Shown: positions 50,303 through 58,860, numbered from the stretch's first letter. The stretch is 64,000 nucleotides of DNA from Candidatus Zixiibacteriota bacterium (GCA_028289585.1 JANQPI010000020.1:532039-596038); one strand, 5' to 3'. Translations and numbers: made by a program. Notes: generated by a model not told the origin, from the letters alone.

Positions 50303-51365
50303 CGTACTGACCCTCATGTCCGTTCCGGGCGTGGGCTCAGGAATCGGTAAACGTCTGCTCGCACGGTTCGGATCGGCAGACACGATTCGCCGTCAAAAGG
50401 TATCGATACTGAAGTCGGTCAAGGGCGTGAGTCCGGCGATTGCCAGTGCCCTCACTACTGCCGAGCCGAGTGCGGCGATTACGGAACAGGCGGCTACGGT
50501 CTGTCGTCTCGGCTGGGACGTGTTCATCCTCGGTGACACCCGCTATCCTGCACGGTTGGCAGAGATCCACGATCCGCCACCGGTCCTGTTCGCGACCGGC
50601 GTTGTCGACGTCCTTTCTCGTCCGATGATTGCGATCGTCGGAACGCGCCGCCCGACCGATTTGGGCCGTCAGTTTGCTCGTCAATTGGCTTCTGATCTCG
50701 CCGAGGCTGGGGTCGTTGTCGTTTCGGGGATGGCTGACGGCATCGACGCGGCGGCTCATCGCGGGACCTTGGACGCCGGGTCGTCGACGGTTGCGGTCTG
50801 GGGGAGACCACTCACCGACGTCTTCCCGCGGCATCATGAGCAGCTAGCCGAAGAGATTGGCGTCACTGGCTGCCATGTGAGCGAATTACTTCCCGGGAGT
50901 GAGTATCACGCCAAGGATTTTCCGTCGCGTAATCGCATTATTGCGGGACTCGCTGAAGCGACGGTCGTCGTTGAGGCCGCGCATAAATCCGGCGCGCTGA
51001 TTACCGCTGAACTTGCCCTCGACTATAACCGTGAGCTGTTTGCCGTGCCTGGACACCCTTTGACAGTGAATTGTGCTGGTACGAACCGCCTCCTGCGCGA
51101 GGGAGCAGGAATCGTAACGTCCGCCGCGGATATTCTCGATCTGTTACCACGACTCCGGACCGAAGGCGGTTCGCGCGCCCTGCCGGCAGACATGACCGAG
51201 ACAGAACAGCAGATGGTTGCACTGCTTGCTGACGGGCCGGTGCAGCTTGATCAGTTGGCTCGCTCGGCAGATGTACCAGTCCATGAAGCGCTGCAATACT
51301 TGCTCGCGCTCGAACTGCGCGGTGTTGTTCGTGAAGTTGCGGGGAAGCGATTTGTGCGAGCCTGA
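50268..51365 (+). CDS. dprA: DNA processing protein DprA
   Basis: 365 residues from a TTG with GAGG about 9 nt upstream; an ATG at 50316 is the alternative. DprA loads RecA on incoming single-stranded DNA during transformation. N-terminal LMSVPGVGSGIGKRLLARFG (SAM/HhH-like), Rossmann domain MIAIVGTRRPTDLGRQFARQ, VVVSGMADGIDAAAHRGTL, SELLPGSEYHAKDFPSRNRI with the R-N-R, and a C-terminal winged-helix-like region (MVALLADGPVQLDQLARSAD). Overlaps obgE by 35 bp and ptsH by 1 bp. Confidence 0.94.
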   Translation: MTDSATLRRLADVLTLMSVPGVGSGIGKRLLARFGSADTIRRQKVSILKSVKGVSPAIASALTTAEPSAAITEQAATVCRLGWDVFILGDTRYPARLAEIHDPPPVLFATGVVDVLSRPMIAIVGTRRPTDLGRQFARQLASDLAEAGVVVVSGMADGIDAAAHRGTLDAGSSTVAVWGRPLTDVFPRHHEQLAEEIGVTGCHVSELLPGSEYHAKDFPSRNRIIAGLAEATVVVEAAHKSGALITAELALDYNRELFAVPGHPLTVNCAGTNRLLREGAGIVTSAADILDLLPRLRTEGGSRALPADMTETEQQMVALLADGPVQLDQLARSADVPVHEALQYLLALELRGVVREVAGKRFVRA

Positions 51366-51640
51366 TGTCACTCACTAGCCGCAGCACCACCGTAGTGAAC
51401 AAACTGGGTATCCATGCCCGACCCTCGGCGCAATTGGTTTCGGTAGCGAGCCAGTTTGAGGCAGAAGTGCATCTGACGAAAGATGGTCTGCGGGTGAATG
51501 GTAAGTCGATTATGGGAGTGATGATGTTGGCCGCCGAACGGGGGGCCGAGATCCTGATTGAAGCCGACGGTCCCGATGCTGAGGCTGCTGTCGGCGCACT
51601 CGTCGAAGTGATCGACAATGGCTTTGGTGAGGAGATCTGA
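51365..51640 (+). CDS. ptsH: HPr phosphocarrier protein
   Basis: 91 residues. The phosphorylated histidine is H17 in NKLGIHARPSAQLV; the regulatory serine site is S48 in VNGKSIMGVMMLAAERG, matching HPr proteins that are HprK targets. No EIIB/C transporter or HprK gene is in the window, so with ptsI it more likely forms a regulatory phosphorelay, possibly with an EIIA or a mannose-type system elsewhere. Coupled to dprA by a 1-bp stop/start overlap. Confidence 0.95.
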   Translation: MSLTSRSTTVVNKLGIHARPSAQLVSVASQFEAEVHLTKDGLRVNGKSIMGVMMLAAERGAEILIEADGPDAEAAVGALVEVIDNGFGEEI

Positions 51641-51731
51641 CAAACCGCTTGCTCCACTCTTGCCCCGCGGATATTCTGACCGCTTGAGCCGATAACTCCG
51701 TAAACCCGACAACCGTGAGGGGGTTCGAGTC

Positions 51732-53474
51732 ATGACCCAGCGCCGCAAGGTCCTCACGGGGCGGTCCGTCGCCAGTGGCATAGTCATTGGAACAACCCGC
51801 ACGGTAACCTCGGGTGCCCCGGCAATCGCCGAACTTTCACTCCCGACCGGAAAGCTTCAGGCCGAACTGACGGCGCTCGATGAAGCGGTACGGCACACCG
51901 TAGCCGAATTACGATCGCTTCGTGACGCCGCCGGTAAGAAGATCGCCGGTCCGCTCACCAAGATTTTCGATGCCCAGTTGCTCATCGCGGGTGACGTCGA
52001 GTTTCTCAATCAGGTCAAGGAACGTATCCTCGCCGATCGCAAGAATGCCAGCTTCGTCTATCAGCGGATGGTGACCGAAGCAATCGCACCATTGAAAGAT
52101 ACGAGCGATACGTATTTGGCACAGATGGCGAACGATATTGAAGCGGTGGCGCGCAAGGTATTGTCTCACCTCGATGGTGTCGCCGAAGACGCAACCGTGA
52201 GTTTTGCTGCTAACACGATTGTTGTCTCCGATCGCTTCTCGCCGAACGAAATCCTGTCGCTCCGCAGTCGCCGAGCGATCGGCTTCATCGCCGGTGATGG
52301 GGGGCGCAACTCCCACATGGCGCTCATTGCTCGTTCGTTAATGCTGCCCGTGGTGGTCCTTCCCGAGGCGTTTGTAGAAATCGCTGATCGCACGCGAGTT
52401 GTTGTCGACGGTACCAGCGGCGAGGTGATTCTGAATCCGACGGATCAGGAGTGTGCCGAGTACAACCGAAAGAAGAAGAAGCTCGGTCCGGCGATGGTTG
52501 GCCGAATTCGAAAACTATCGACCGTGCCACCCCTGACCCGGGACGACCATCCGATCGACATTATGGCTAACCTTGAACTCCCGGGTCCGGTCGATGCCAT
52601 CCTCTCCGAAAAGCGAATTCCAGTCGGCCTTTATCGCACCGAATTTCTCTGCCTGGAGCAGGGTGGGTTTCCGGATGAGGAGGCTCAGTATCGCATTTAC
52701 AACGAGATCGCGGAGACGTTCGCGGGCGCATCGGTGACTTTGCGAACCTTTGATCTCGGCGGTGATAAGCTCCCCGGCGATACACTCGTGATGCCCGAGG
52801 AGAATCCGGCGCTCGGGTGGCGTGGTATCCGACCGATGCTTGATCTCCGGGAAGTGTTCAAGACCCAGATCCGTGCAATGCTTCGTGCGTCGGCGCACGG
52901 GCGTCTGCGCATTCTTCTTCCAATGATCGCCGACAAATCGGAGCTCGAACGGGCCCGACGGATGATCAGTCAGGTGATGCTCGGTTTACGCCGTCAGCAC
53001 GAAGAGTACCGCAAAGAGATCGAGATTGGGATCATGATCGAGGTTCCCTCGGCTGCGCTTCAAGTTGAGCACTTGTTACCGCACTGTGATTTCGTGGCAA
53101 TAGGGACAAACGATCTGACACAGTATACGATGTCGGCCGATCGCAACAACGCCCTCGTCGCCGATCTCTATCAGTACCTGCATCCAGCCGTCCTGCAGCT
53201 AGTTAAGCGTGTTGCGACGGCGTGTCAGCGGGCCGGGGTGCCGTGCCATCTGTGTGGTGAGGCAGCTGGTGATCACGCGGCATTGCCGTTGTTTATTGGA
53301 ATGGGGATAGATAAGTTCTCAATGAATCCGGCGCGGATCTTCGATGCCTGCCGATTGGTCGGCAAGATCAACCGCGAAGTCGCCGCCTCCCTCGTTCCGG
53401 GAGTGCTGGCGTCGGATTCGGCCAGCGACGTTCAGAAACGTCTCGCCGAATTCCGGAAAACTCTGAGTCTGTAA
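51732..53474 (+). CDS. ptsI: PTS enzyme I (phosphoenolpyruvate-protein phosphotransferase)
   Basis: 580 residues. Transfers phosphate from PEP to HPr. The N-terminal region includes the HPr-binding helical part; the phospho-histidine site is DGGRNSHMALIARS (usual G-G-x-T-S-H-x-A-I, here with N for T). The PEP-binding barrel shows GLYRTEFLCLEQG, LRTFDLGGDKLPGD, MIEVPSAALQVEHLLP, FVAIGTNDLTQYTMSADR and the catalytic Cys in PCHLCGEAAGD. Follows ptsH by 91 bp. Confidence 0.96.
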   Translation: MTQRRKVLTGRSVASGIVIGTTRTVTSGAPAIAELSLPTGKLQAELTALDEAVRHTVAELRSLRDAAGKKIAGPLTKIFDAQLLIAGDVEFLNQVKERILADRKNASFVYQRMVTEAIAPLKDTSDTYLAQMANDIEAVARKVLSHLDGVAEDATVSFAANTIVVSDRFSPNEILSLRSRRAIGFIAGDGGRNSHMALIARSLMLPVVVLPEAFVEIADRTRVVVDGTSGEVILNPTDQECAEYNRKKKKLGPAMVGRIRKLSTVPPLTRDDHPIDIMANLELPGPVDAILSEKRIPVGLYRTEFLCLEQGGFPDEEAQYRIYNEIAETFAGASVTLRTFDLGGDKLPGDTLVMPEENPALGWRGIRPMLDLREVFKTQIRAMLRASAHGRLRILLPMIADKSELERARRMISQVMLGLRRQHEEYRKEIEIGIMIEVPSAALQVEHLLPHCDFVAIGTNDLTQYTMSADRNNALVADLYQYLHPAVLQLVKRVATACQRAGVPCHLCGEAAGDHAALPLFIGMGIDKFSMNPARIFDACRLVGKINREVAASLVPGVLASDSASDVQKRLAEFRKTLSL

Positions 53475-53496
53475 CGTAGAGAGGAAGGGACCGCCT

Positions 53497-54582
53497 GTGT
53501 GTCCAATCGACAGTCCTGAAGATATTCAGTCGCTCGATCCCGAGAATATGTACAACCGGATCTTCGATTTCCCCGAGCAGATGGAGGATGCGCTTAAGAT
53601 CGCTTCGGGGTGGCGTTTCGACACCAACGCGTTTGTCGGATTCCGCAACATCGTCGTTGTCGGCATGGGCGGTTCGGCGATCGGTGGCGAACTCGCCCGG
53701 GCGGCACTCCAGGACAAACTGGAGATTCCGTTCGAAGTGGTTCGCCATTACCGGCTTCCGGAGTATGTCGACGACGAAACGCTCGTTATCGCATCGTCTT
53801 ACTCTGGTAACACCGAGGAGACGCTTTCGGCAGTATCGGATGCCATCGATCGCAAAGCGGAGCTTGTTGCTCTGACTACGGGTGGGATGTTAGAGGAGAT
53901 CTGCCGGCTCAATGAGATCCCGCACCTGATCTTGCCGCGAGGACTACAGCCGCGCGCCGCACTTGGCTATTCGTTTGTCCCGCTGATGACATTCTTCGAG
54001 AAGATCGGATTAGCGCCGGGAGCAACCGGGGAGCTGACCGCGACGGTTACCAAGCTGCAGGGCAACCGGGATAGCTACATCGAGTCACAGCACACGGACA
54101 TGAATCAGTCCAAGCAATTGGCTCGAGCGATGTGGGAGAAAGCGGTCATCATTTACGGTGGTCCGGGCTTCACGGGTGCGATCGCGCAGCGCTGGAAGGG
54201 ACAGATTAACGAGAATGCCAAGAATCTGGCTTTTGCCAATGTCTATCCCGAGATGAACCACAATGAACTCGTTGCCTGGTGTGAACAGGTCGACATCCAT
54301 CGCGACCATCTCGTAGTCGTTCAGCTTCGGGATACCGAAGACCATTCGAAGGTAACACAGCGCATGGATATTGTTCGGGAGATCATCGAGAAGCAGCAGG
54401 TGGCCGTGCTTGAGGTCGAATCGAGCGGTGCGAGCCGGATCGAGCGGATGTTTTCACTCATCCAGCTTGGAGATTGGGTCTCTTACTATCTGGCGATCCT
54501 GAACGGTGTCGATCCGACACCGGTCGATGCGATCGAAACGCTCAAAGGGAAGTTGGCGTCGAGTCAGCCGCAGACTGCGTAG
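53497..54582 (+). CDS. Bifunctional phosphoglucose/phosphomannose isomerase
   Basis: 361 residues from a GTG with AGAGAGGAAGGG upstream. Two SIS domains: VVVGMGGSAIGGELARAAL, VIASSYSGNTEETLSAVSDA (phosphate-binding S-Y-S-G-N-T-E-E), and the dual-specific signature EMNHNELVAW with the catalytic Glu/His. This PGI/PMI subfamily, first known from archaea, interconverts glucose-6-P, fructose-6-P and mannose-6-P, which would supply the GDP-mannose enzyme at 37876 and the Ino1 substrate. Followed by a clear bidirectional terminator. Confidence 0.93.
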   Translation: MCPIDSPEDIQSLDPENMYNRIFDFPEQMEDALKIASGWRFDTNAFVGFRNIVVVGMGGSAIGGELARAALQDKLEIPFEVVRHYRLPEYVDDETLVIASSYSGNTEETLSAVSDAIDRKAELVALTTGGMLEEICRLNEIPHLILPRGLQPRAALGYSFVPLMTFFEKIGLAPGATGELTATVTKLQGNRDSYIESQHTDMNQSKQLARAMWEKAVIIYGGPGFTGAIAQRWKGQINENAKNLAFANVYPEMNHNELVAWCEQVDIHRDHLVVVQLRDTEDHSKVTQRMDIVREIIEKQQVAVLEVESSGASRIERMFSLIQLGDWVSYYLAILNGVDPTPVDAIETLKGKLASSQPQTA

Positions 54583-54606
54583 CCCCACAATGCACGAGTC
54601 AGATCG

Positions 54607-54642
54607 AAAACGCCCGACGGTACTCCGTCGGGCGTTTGTTTG
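54607..54642. terminator. Bidirectional rho-independent terminator
   Basis: CGCCCGACGG (54611-54620) and CCGTCGGGCG (54625-54634) form a perfect 10-bp stem with a TACT loop, flanked by AAAA on the left and TTTGTTTG on the right. It can end both the pgi/pmi transcript and the convergent DUF4332 transcript. Confidence 0.9.
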
Positions 54643-54663
54643 TCCATGGATGAAAGGAATCGC

Positions 54664-55071
54664 TTAGTGGGTGATGCGTGGCTCCATCTCTTTCGCCTGC
54701 TCAATCCACTTGGTGACGGTATCGGCCGACGGCGTGGTGCGAGCGAGATTTTTCTCGTCGTTCACCGTTTTCAGCGCCGTTGCCAGGTTATCGGCATTAC
54801 GGGTCCGCAATTCCTTAACCGTGTCGACGCCTGCGGCTTCCAACAGGTCGGAGAACTCCGAGCCGATGCCGGAGATGCGCATCAGGTCGGCCTTGTTGGC
54901 CCAGCCGAGGAGCTGGCTTTCGGTCAGGCCCGTCTGCTCGGCGACTGTCTTGCGGCCCGTCTTTGAACCGCACAGTTCGAGCAGATCGTCGGTCGTCATC
55001 ACTTTGGCCTCTTTCAACTTCTCGCCGTAGGTCGGGCCAATTCCCTCAATCTCTTCAATCTTGTAACCCAT
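54664..55071 (-). CDS. DUF4332 (helix-hairpin-helix) protein
   Basis: 135 residues with the DUF4332 pattern: IEEIEGIGPTYGEKLKEAKV, TTDDLLELCGSKTGRKTVAEQ, LLGWANKADLMRISGIGSEFSDLLEAAGV and DTVKELRTRNADNLATALK. Two G-I-G helix-hairpin-helix-like units suggest nucleic-acid binding. Function of the family is not established. Preceded by GGAGAGAAAATC and separated from the DUF2780 gene by 33 bp, so they may be co-expressed. Confidence 0.88.
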   Translation of the reverse strand: MGYKIEEIEGIGPTYGEKLKEAKVMTTDDLLELCGSKTGRKTVAEQTGLTESQLLGWANKADLMRISGIGSEFSDLLEAAGVDTVKELRTRNADNLATALKTVNDEKNLARTTPSADTVTKWIEQAKEMEPRITH

Positions 55072-55104
55072 GATTTTCTCTCCTGTGTCGATGTGAGTCC
55101 TGGA

Positions 55105-55524
55105 CTATCCGGCGGACTGCTGAAGCGCCGGAATCTGTTGCATGATCTTACCGATAAGCTCGCTGCCTGCTTTCCCCTTGATGAAGTTGAGGAAAAGCGA
55201 AACGAACGGGCCTGCCTTGTCGAGGTCGAGACCGAAGTTCTCCAGCATGCTGGCGACGTTCAGCGCTTTGCCGGCGTCCCCACCCAGTGCCGAACCGGCC
55301 ATTTGCATGACGTTGCCGAGGAGGCCGCCACCACTGTCGGCGGTCTTGGCGGTCGTGGCCGCCTTCATCGTTTCCTCAGCCCCCGGGAGAGCGCCGAGAA
55401 GTGCGGAAAAGTCGCCGCCGCTGGCCTGGTCTTTGATCATACCGAGGAGACCACCGGTGGCGTTGCGGGCCGTATCGTTGTCAATCCCAAGCTGTTGGGT
55501 TGCCAACTGGAAGAACTCGTCCAT
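55105..55524 (-). CDS. DUF2780 (VcgC/VcgE-like) protein
   Basis: 139 residues. LATQQLGIDNDTARNATGGL, LLGMIKDQASGGDFSALLGA and LPGAEETMKAA match the repeated amphipathic pattern of DUF2780; the C-terminal half has SMLENFGLDLDKAGPFVSLF and FLNFIKGKAGSELIGKI. Helical, Gly/Ala-rich, no signal peptide. The family is uncharacterised. A 130-bp gap with a terminator separates it from rpmB. Confidence 0.8.
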   Translation of the reverse strand: MDEFFQLATQQLGIDNDTARNATGGLLGMIKDQASGGDFSALLGALPGAEETMKAATTAKTADSGGGLLGNVMQMAGSALGGDAGKALNVASMLENFGLDLDKAGPFVSLFLNFIKGKAGSELIGKIMQQIPALQQSAG

Positions 55525-55600
55525 GAGACACCTCTACGTTTCTTACGTGCTGGTCGTTGTGTGACATTGCGCCGAGTCGGTTGTAGCGCTCGGTGTTCGC

Positions 55601-55630
55601 AAAAAAAGCGGCACCGGTGGGGTACCGCTT
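55601..55630 (-). terminator. Terminator of the rpmG-rpmB transcript
   Basis: On the minus strand AGCGGTACC and GGTGCCGCT arms (55621-55629 and 55607-55615) pair around a 5-base loop and are followed by seven T residues, 24 bp past the rpmB stop. Confidence 0.85.
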
Positions 55631-55653
55631 AAACTGACATGTTGTGTGGTCGC

Positions 55654-55893
55654 TTATGCGACGTCTTTAAGCGTTAGACCGTTCTTCTTCAAATAGCTCA
55701 TGAAGCCAGTCTTATTGATGCTCTTGATCGCCGAGGTGGAGAGTCGGACGCGGACGTGCCGACCCAGCTCAGGGACGTAGATTCGCTTCCACTGCAGGTT
55801 CGGCAGCTGACGGCGCTTGGTCTTATTGTTGGCGTGTGAAACGTTGTTTCCGGTCAGTGCGCCTTTGCCGGTGATAGAACAGCGTCGTGGCAT
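55654..55893 (-). CDS. rpmB: 50S ribosomal protein L28
   Basis: 79 residues. Typical bL28: [20 protein letters not shown], then [19 protein letters not shown], and [20 protein letters not shown]. It has only one of the CxxC cysteines of zinc-type L28 (C5), so no zinc knuckle. Follows rpmG by 15 bp in a three-gene ribosomal unit. Confidence 0.97.
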   Translation of the reverse strand: MPRRCSITGKGALTGNNVSHANNKTKRRQLPNLQWKRIYVPELGRHVRVRLSTSAIKSINKTGFMSYLKKNGLTLKDVA

Positions 55894-55908
55894 GATCAGC
55901 GAGTCTCC

Positions 55909-56070
55909 CTACCGCTCTTCTTTGTAGAGTACATGTTTGCGGAGAACCGGGTCATACTTGCGCAATTCTATGCGAGCGGTCGTATTCCGCTTGTTCTTGA
56001 CGGTATAGTACTTGTGCGGGCTTTCCGTACTTTTCAGCTTCACCTGCACGCGATTTCCCGGCTTTGCCAT
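55909..56070 (-). CDS. rpmG: 50S ribosomal protein L33
   Basis: 53 residues. [36 protein letters not shown] and [17 protein letters not shown] fit bL33; the four zinc cysteines are absent (C-minus form). Preceded by AACGAGGACGTT. Located between a DUF4295-like gene and rpmB, an order common in Bacteroidetes. Confidence 0.95.
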   Translation of the reverse strand: MAKPGNRVQVKLKSTESPHKYYTVKNKRNTTARIELRKYDPVLRKHVLYKEER

Positions 56071-56106
56071 AACGTCCTCGTTTCACCAAACAGAATCGGG
56101 AGCGGG

Positions 56107-56268
56107 CTACTTGCCCATCTGCTCCAGATTCGGATCATCCAGTTTCATCATCTGCGTCCGGAATTTCCACGCTCCGTTCGCACCGCGCACTGCCTGAACA
56201 ACCTTCACACGGTCGTTGGTCTGCGTCTTCTTATTCGCTTTGTCGGCGAACGACTGCTTTTTCGCCAT
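56107..56268 (-). CDS. Small basic DUF4295-like protein, probable ribosome-associated
   Basis: 53 residues: MAKKQSFADKANKKTQTNDR, then VKVVQAVRGANGAWKFRTQM and a DDPNLEQMGK end. The K-V-x-x-A-V-R-x-x-x-G-A-W-x-F-R core resembles the I-x-M-V-K-S-x-K-T-G-A-Y-x-F core of DUF4295, a protein encoded with rpmB and rpmG in Bacteroidetes; there the gene lies next to the same two ribosomal genes. It heads the unit here (36 bp before rpmG). Ribosomal or assembly role inferred from context. Confidence 0.72.
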   Translation of the reverse strand: MAKKQSFADKANKKTQTNDRVKVVQAVRGANGAWKFRTQMMKLDDPNLEQMGK

Positions 56269-56399
56269 GCGTGAAAACCTCCACTCAACCTGAATTGGGG
56301 TCGGGACGGTGTCCCGCCGTGAATTCGGCAGACGGTGAGTATAGGCGATCAGCGCTATCTGTCAAGGAGACAATGCCAGTCGCCCAATGGGTTCGGCAA

Positions 56400-56417
56400 A
56401 AGCGTCGATCGACGCTT
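56400..56417. promoter_or_regulatory. Perfect 18-bp palindrome upstream of the DUF6754 operon
   Basis: AAGCGTCGATCGACGCTT is fully self-complementary. It lies in the 184-bp divergent region, 14 bp before a second palindrome. A dimeric regulator site is the simplest reading. Confidence 0.65.
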
Positions 56418-56431
56418 GTTGCCGCCCGATC

Positions 56432-56451
56432 CCGGGGGTATATACCCCCGG
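56432..56451. promoter_or_regulatory. Perfect 20-bp palindrome abutting the start codon
   Basis: CCGGGGGTATATACCCCCGG ends 1 bp before the ATG at 56453. It replaces any Shine-Dalgarno sequence, so it may be an operator with a TATATA core, or a hairpin that blocks initiation; a leaderless transcript is also possible. Confidence 0.65.
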
Positions 56452-56452
56452 C

Positions 56453-57349
56453 ATGATGCGCATTCCAAAAACCGCTGCTATCTACGCTGTTCTGCTCGCA
56501 ATCTTCCTGGTCGCGGCGGTGCTCTATCACGTTCTGTCACCCCATTCGATCTGGGATGTCCTGCGGAGTGAGCGGATAAATGCGTTTGTGTTTGTCCTCT
56601 TTTTTGCGGTCGTGATCGGTCTCTATACGGAGTGGGCCAAGGCCGGTAAGTCGTTATTTATCAGGAAGATGCCAGGCTTGGATGCGATGGAGGAAGCGGT
56701 CGGACGGGCCACCGAAATGGGTCGCCCGGTGCTGTTTATCCCCGGTCTGCAGGAACTCGACGAGATCGAGACGATTGCCGGCATCTCGATTCTCGGGCGG
56801 GTGGCCAAGATCACCGCGCAATACGATACGCCGCTGATGGTTCCAGTTCGCTACCCACTGGTCCTCGCTGCCGGACAGGAGGTTGTGGAGCAGTCGTATA
56901 CCGAAATGGGCAAGAAAGACTCGTACGACAAGGATACCGTCCGCTATGTGGCGGGAGAGCAGATGGCCTTTGCCGCGACCGTCAACGGTATGATGATGCG
57001 CGATCGACCGGCTGCGAACATCTTCATGGGTGCATTCTTTGCCGAGTCGCTGCTGCTGGCTGAGACGGGTAACGCGGCCGGATCGATTCAGATTGCCGGG
57101 ACGGCTCGTCCCGAACAGATTCCGTTCTTCATCGCCGCCTGCGATTACACGTTGATGGGCGAGGAATTGTACGCCGCCTCGGCTTATCTTTCCCATGAGC
57201 CGCTGATGCTTGGTGGTCTCAAGGGACAGGATCTTGTCAAACTGGTTATCGCCGCAGCTCTGCTCATCGGAGTCGCTGTCGCACTCATCGGCTACTGGTC
57301 GGATAGCTCTGCACTCGACGGTTTTCGGGAGATCTTCCGCCAACAATGA
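56453..57349 (+). CDS. DUF6754-like membrane protein
   Basis: About 298 residues from ATG 56453 (MMRIPKTAAIYAVLL). Two N-terminal spans (AAIYAVLLAIFLVAAVLYHVL, and one in NAFVFVLFFAVVIGLY) and one C-terminal span (LVKLVIAAALLIGVAVALIGYW) flank a ~200-residue soluble domain: MGRPVLFIPGLQELDEIETI, AKITAQYDTPLMVPVRYPLV, NGMMMRDRPAANIFMGAFF and EQIPFFIAACDYTLMGEELY. This resembles the uncharacterised DUF6754 domain. First gene of five overlapping genes; its stop overlaps the next start by 4 bp. Likely a core of a membrane complex. Confidence 0.8.
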   Translation: MMRIPKTAAIYAVLLAIFLVAAVLYHVLSPHSIWDVLRSERINAFVFVLFFAVVIGLYTEWAKAGKSLFIRKMPGLDAMEEAVGRATEMGRPVLFIPGLQELDEIETIAGISILGRVAKITAQYDTPLMVPVRYPLVLAAGQEVVEQSYTEMGKKDSYDKDTVRYVAGEQMAFAATVNGMMMRDRPAANIFMGAFFAESLLLAETGNAAGSIQIAGTARPEQIPFFIAACDYTLMGEELYAASAYLSHEPLMLGGLKGQDLVKLVIAAALLIGVAVALIGYWSDSSALDGFREIFRQQ

Positions 57350-58014
57350 AGCAAACACTCCCCGTAGCGGTCGCCTTCATCTCCGGCCTCATCATGGTCG
57401 TCGCGTTCTTCATGCGATCGGATGTCCCGGTCATTGGTGGACTGTCGCAGGAAGTGCTGATCTGGGGCTCGATTGTGGGTGGGTTTACTCTGCTTCTCGG
57501 TGCGGCCTCAATAACCCGCGTCAATTTCAACGCTGTTCGACTCCGCCGCTCCGGATGGGGTTTCAATCTGATCACCCTGGTGTCGGTTTTCGTGATGGCG
57601 CTACCGGCGATCCTGGGTACGTTTTTCCCCGGGGTGCGGTGGTTCGGCACCGGAACGGGTTCTCTCTACGACTGGATGTTCACGTACATCTCGATTCCGA
57701 TGCAGGGGACGATGTTCGCTATGCTCGCCTTTTACATCGCATCGGCCGCCTATCGCGCGTTTCGGGCGCGGACCGCCGAGGCGACGTTGCTGCTTCTGAC
57801 GGCGTCGCTGGTCATGCTTTGGCGAGTACCGTTGGGGGAGTGGCTCCTGACGGCGATTCATTCTGACCTGCCCAGCCTGGTTAACACTTATGTGATGTCG
57901 GGTGTGAATCTATCCGTTCAGCGAGGCATCATTATTGGCGCGGCATTGGGGGCCGCGACGATGTCGTTACGCATTCTCCTCGGAATCGAACGCACGTACA
58001 TGGGGCGGGGGTAG
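57346..58014 (+). CDS. Multi-span membrane protein of the DUF6754 operon
   Basis: 222 residues, about six predicted spans (LPVAVAFISGLIMVVAFFM, ILIW.. SIVGGFTLLLGAAS, LITLVSVFVMALPAILGTFF, MFAMLAFYIASAAY, EATLLLLTASLVML, GIIIGAALGAATMSLRILLG). Short cytoplasmic or periplasmic loops contain W-F-G-T-G-T-G-S-L-Y-D. No recognised domain. Overlaps the DUF6754 gene (ATGA) and is followed 6 bp later by the next gene. Confidence 0.78.
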   Translation: MKQTLPVAVAFISGLIMVVAFFMRSDVPVIGGLSQEVLIWGSIVGGFTLLLGAASITRVNFNAVRLRRSGWGFNLITLVSVFVMALPAILGTFFPGVRWFGTGTGSLYDWMFTYISIPMQGTMFAMLAFYIASAAYRAFRARTAEATLLLLTASLVMLWRVPLGEWLLTAIHSDLPSLVNTYVMSGVNLSVQRGIIIGAALGAATMSLRILLGIERTYMGRG

Positions 58015-58020
58015 CGATCG

Positions 58021-58860
58021 ATGTCGTTGTGGGATCGTATTGACAAGCTCGATCGCCGCTGGATTTTCCTGCTCGTTGGCATCGCAGTGATCATTCCGTT
58101 GTTCGTCAACATGGAAGCCGAGATTTCGATCACACCGGAAGCTCGGCAACTGTTTGAAGCGGTCGATGCTCTTCCCAACGACTCGTCAATCGTCCTGGTC
58201 ACCTTCGATCTCTACGCTTTCTCGTTGGCCGAAACCGAGCCGATGGCGCGCGCCGCGCTTCATCATCTGTTTAGCAAAAACATCCGCGTTGTCACAGTAA
58301 CGACGATTCCCCTGGGGGGACCGTCGATTGCCGAGCGCGTGACTCGGGAGGTGGCCGCGGAGTACGGCAAGACGTACGGGGTTGATTTCGTCAACCTCGG
58401 CTACAAACCGAACTACGTGTCGGTCTTGCGAGGGATGGGGACCGACATTCGATCGATTTATCCGACCGATAACTCCGGGACCGTGCTCGATTCGCTTCCG
58501 TTGATGAATGAGGTGTTCAATTACGACGATCTCGATTTCATTTTTGTTACCGCCGACAACGGGATCGTCGATTTCTGGATCTCAATCGTTCAGGCCCAAT
58601 ACGGTATTCCGGTCGGAGCCGGAGTGACCGCCGTGATGGCGCCCAAGCAGTATGCGTATGTCGGCTCGGGTCAGATGACTGGTCTGCTCGGCGGGATGAA
58701 GGGGGCCGCGGAATATGAGTTGTTGGTCGAGCGTGCTGACCTGGGCGTTAAAGGCATGGCGATTCAGTCGCTGATTCACTTCCTGATCATTGCGCTTATT
58801 GCAGTCGGTAACATTGCCTATTTCATCTCGCTGCGACGTAAGCGACGGGGACAGGCATGA
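58021..58860 (+). CDS. Membrane-anchored hypothetical protein with Rossmann-like soluble domain
   Basis: 279 residues. N-terminal span (WIFLLVGIAVIIPLFV) and C-terminal span (LIHFLIIALIAVGNIAYFI) with a basic tail RRKRRG. The ~200-residue domain between has alternating strands and helices: SSIVLVTFDLYAFSLAETEP, HLFSKNIRVVTVTTIPLGGP, YGVDFVNLGYKPNYVSVLRG, and DDLDFIFVTADNGIVDFWI. No family recognised. Because spans flank it, the domain is extracytoplasmic if the N-terminus is inside. Ends with a 4-bp overlap with the next gene. Confidence 0.78.
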   Translation: MSLWDRIDKLDRRWIFLLVGIAVIIPLFVNMEAEISITPEARQLFEAVDALPNDSSIVLVTFDLYAFSLAETEPMARAALHHLFSKNIRVVTVTTIPLGGPSIAERVTREVAAEYGKTYGVDFVNLGYKPNYVSVLRGMGTDIRSIYPTDNSGTVLDSLPLMNEVFNYDDLDFIFVTADNGIVDFWISIVQAQYGIPVGAGVTAVMAPKQYAYVGSGQMTGLLGGMKGAAEYELLVERADLGVKGMAIQSLIHFLIIALIAVGNIAYFISLRRKRRGQA

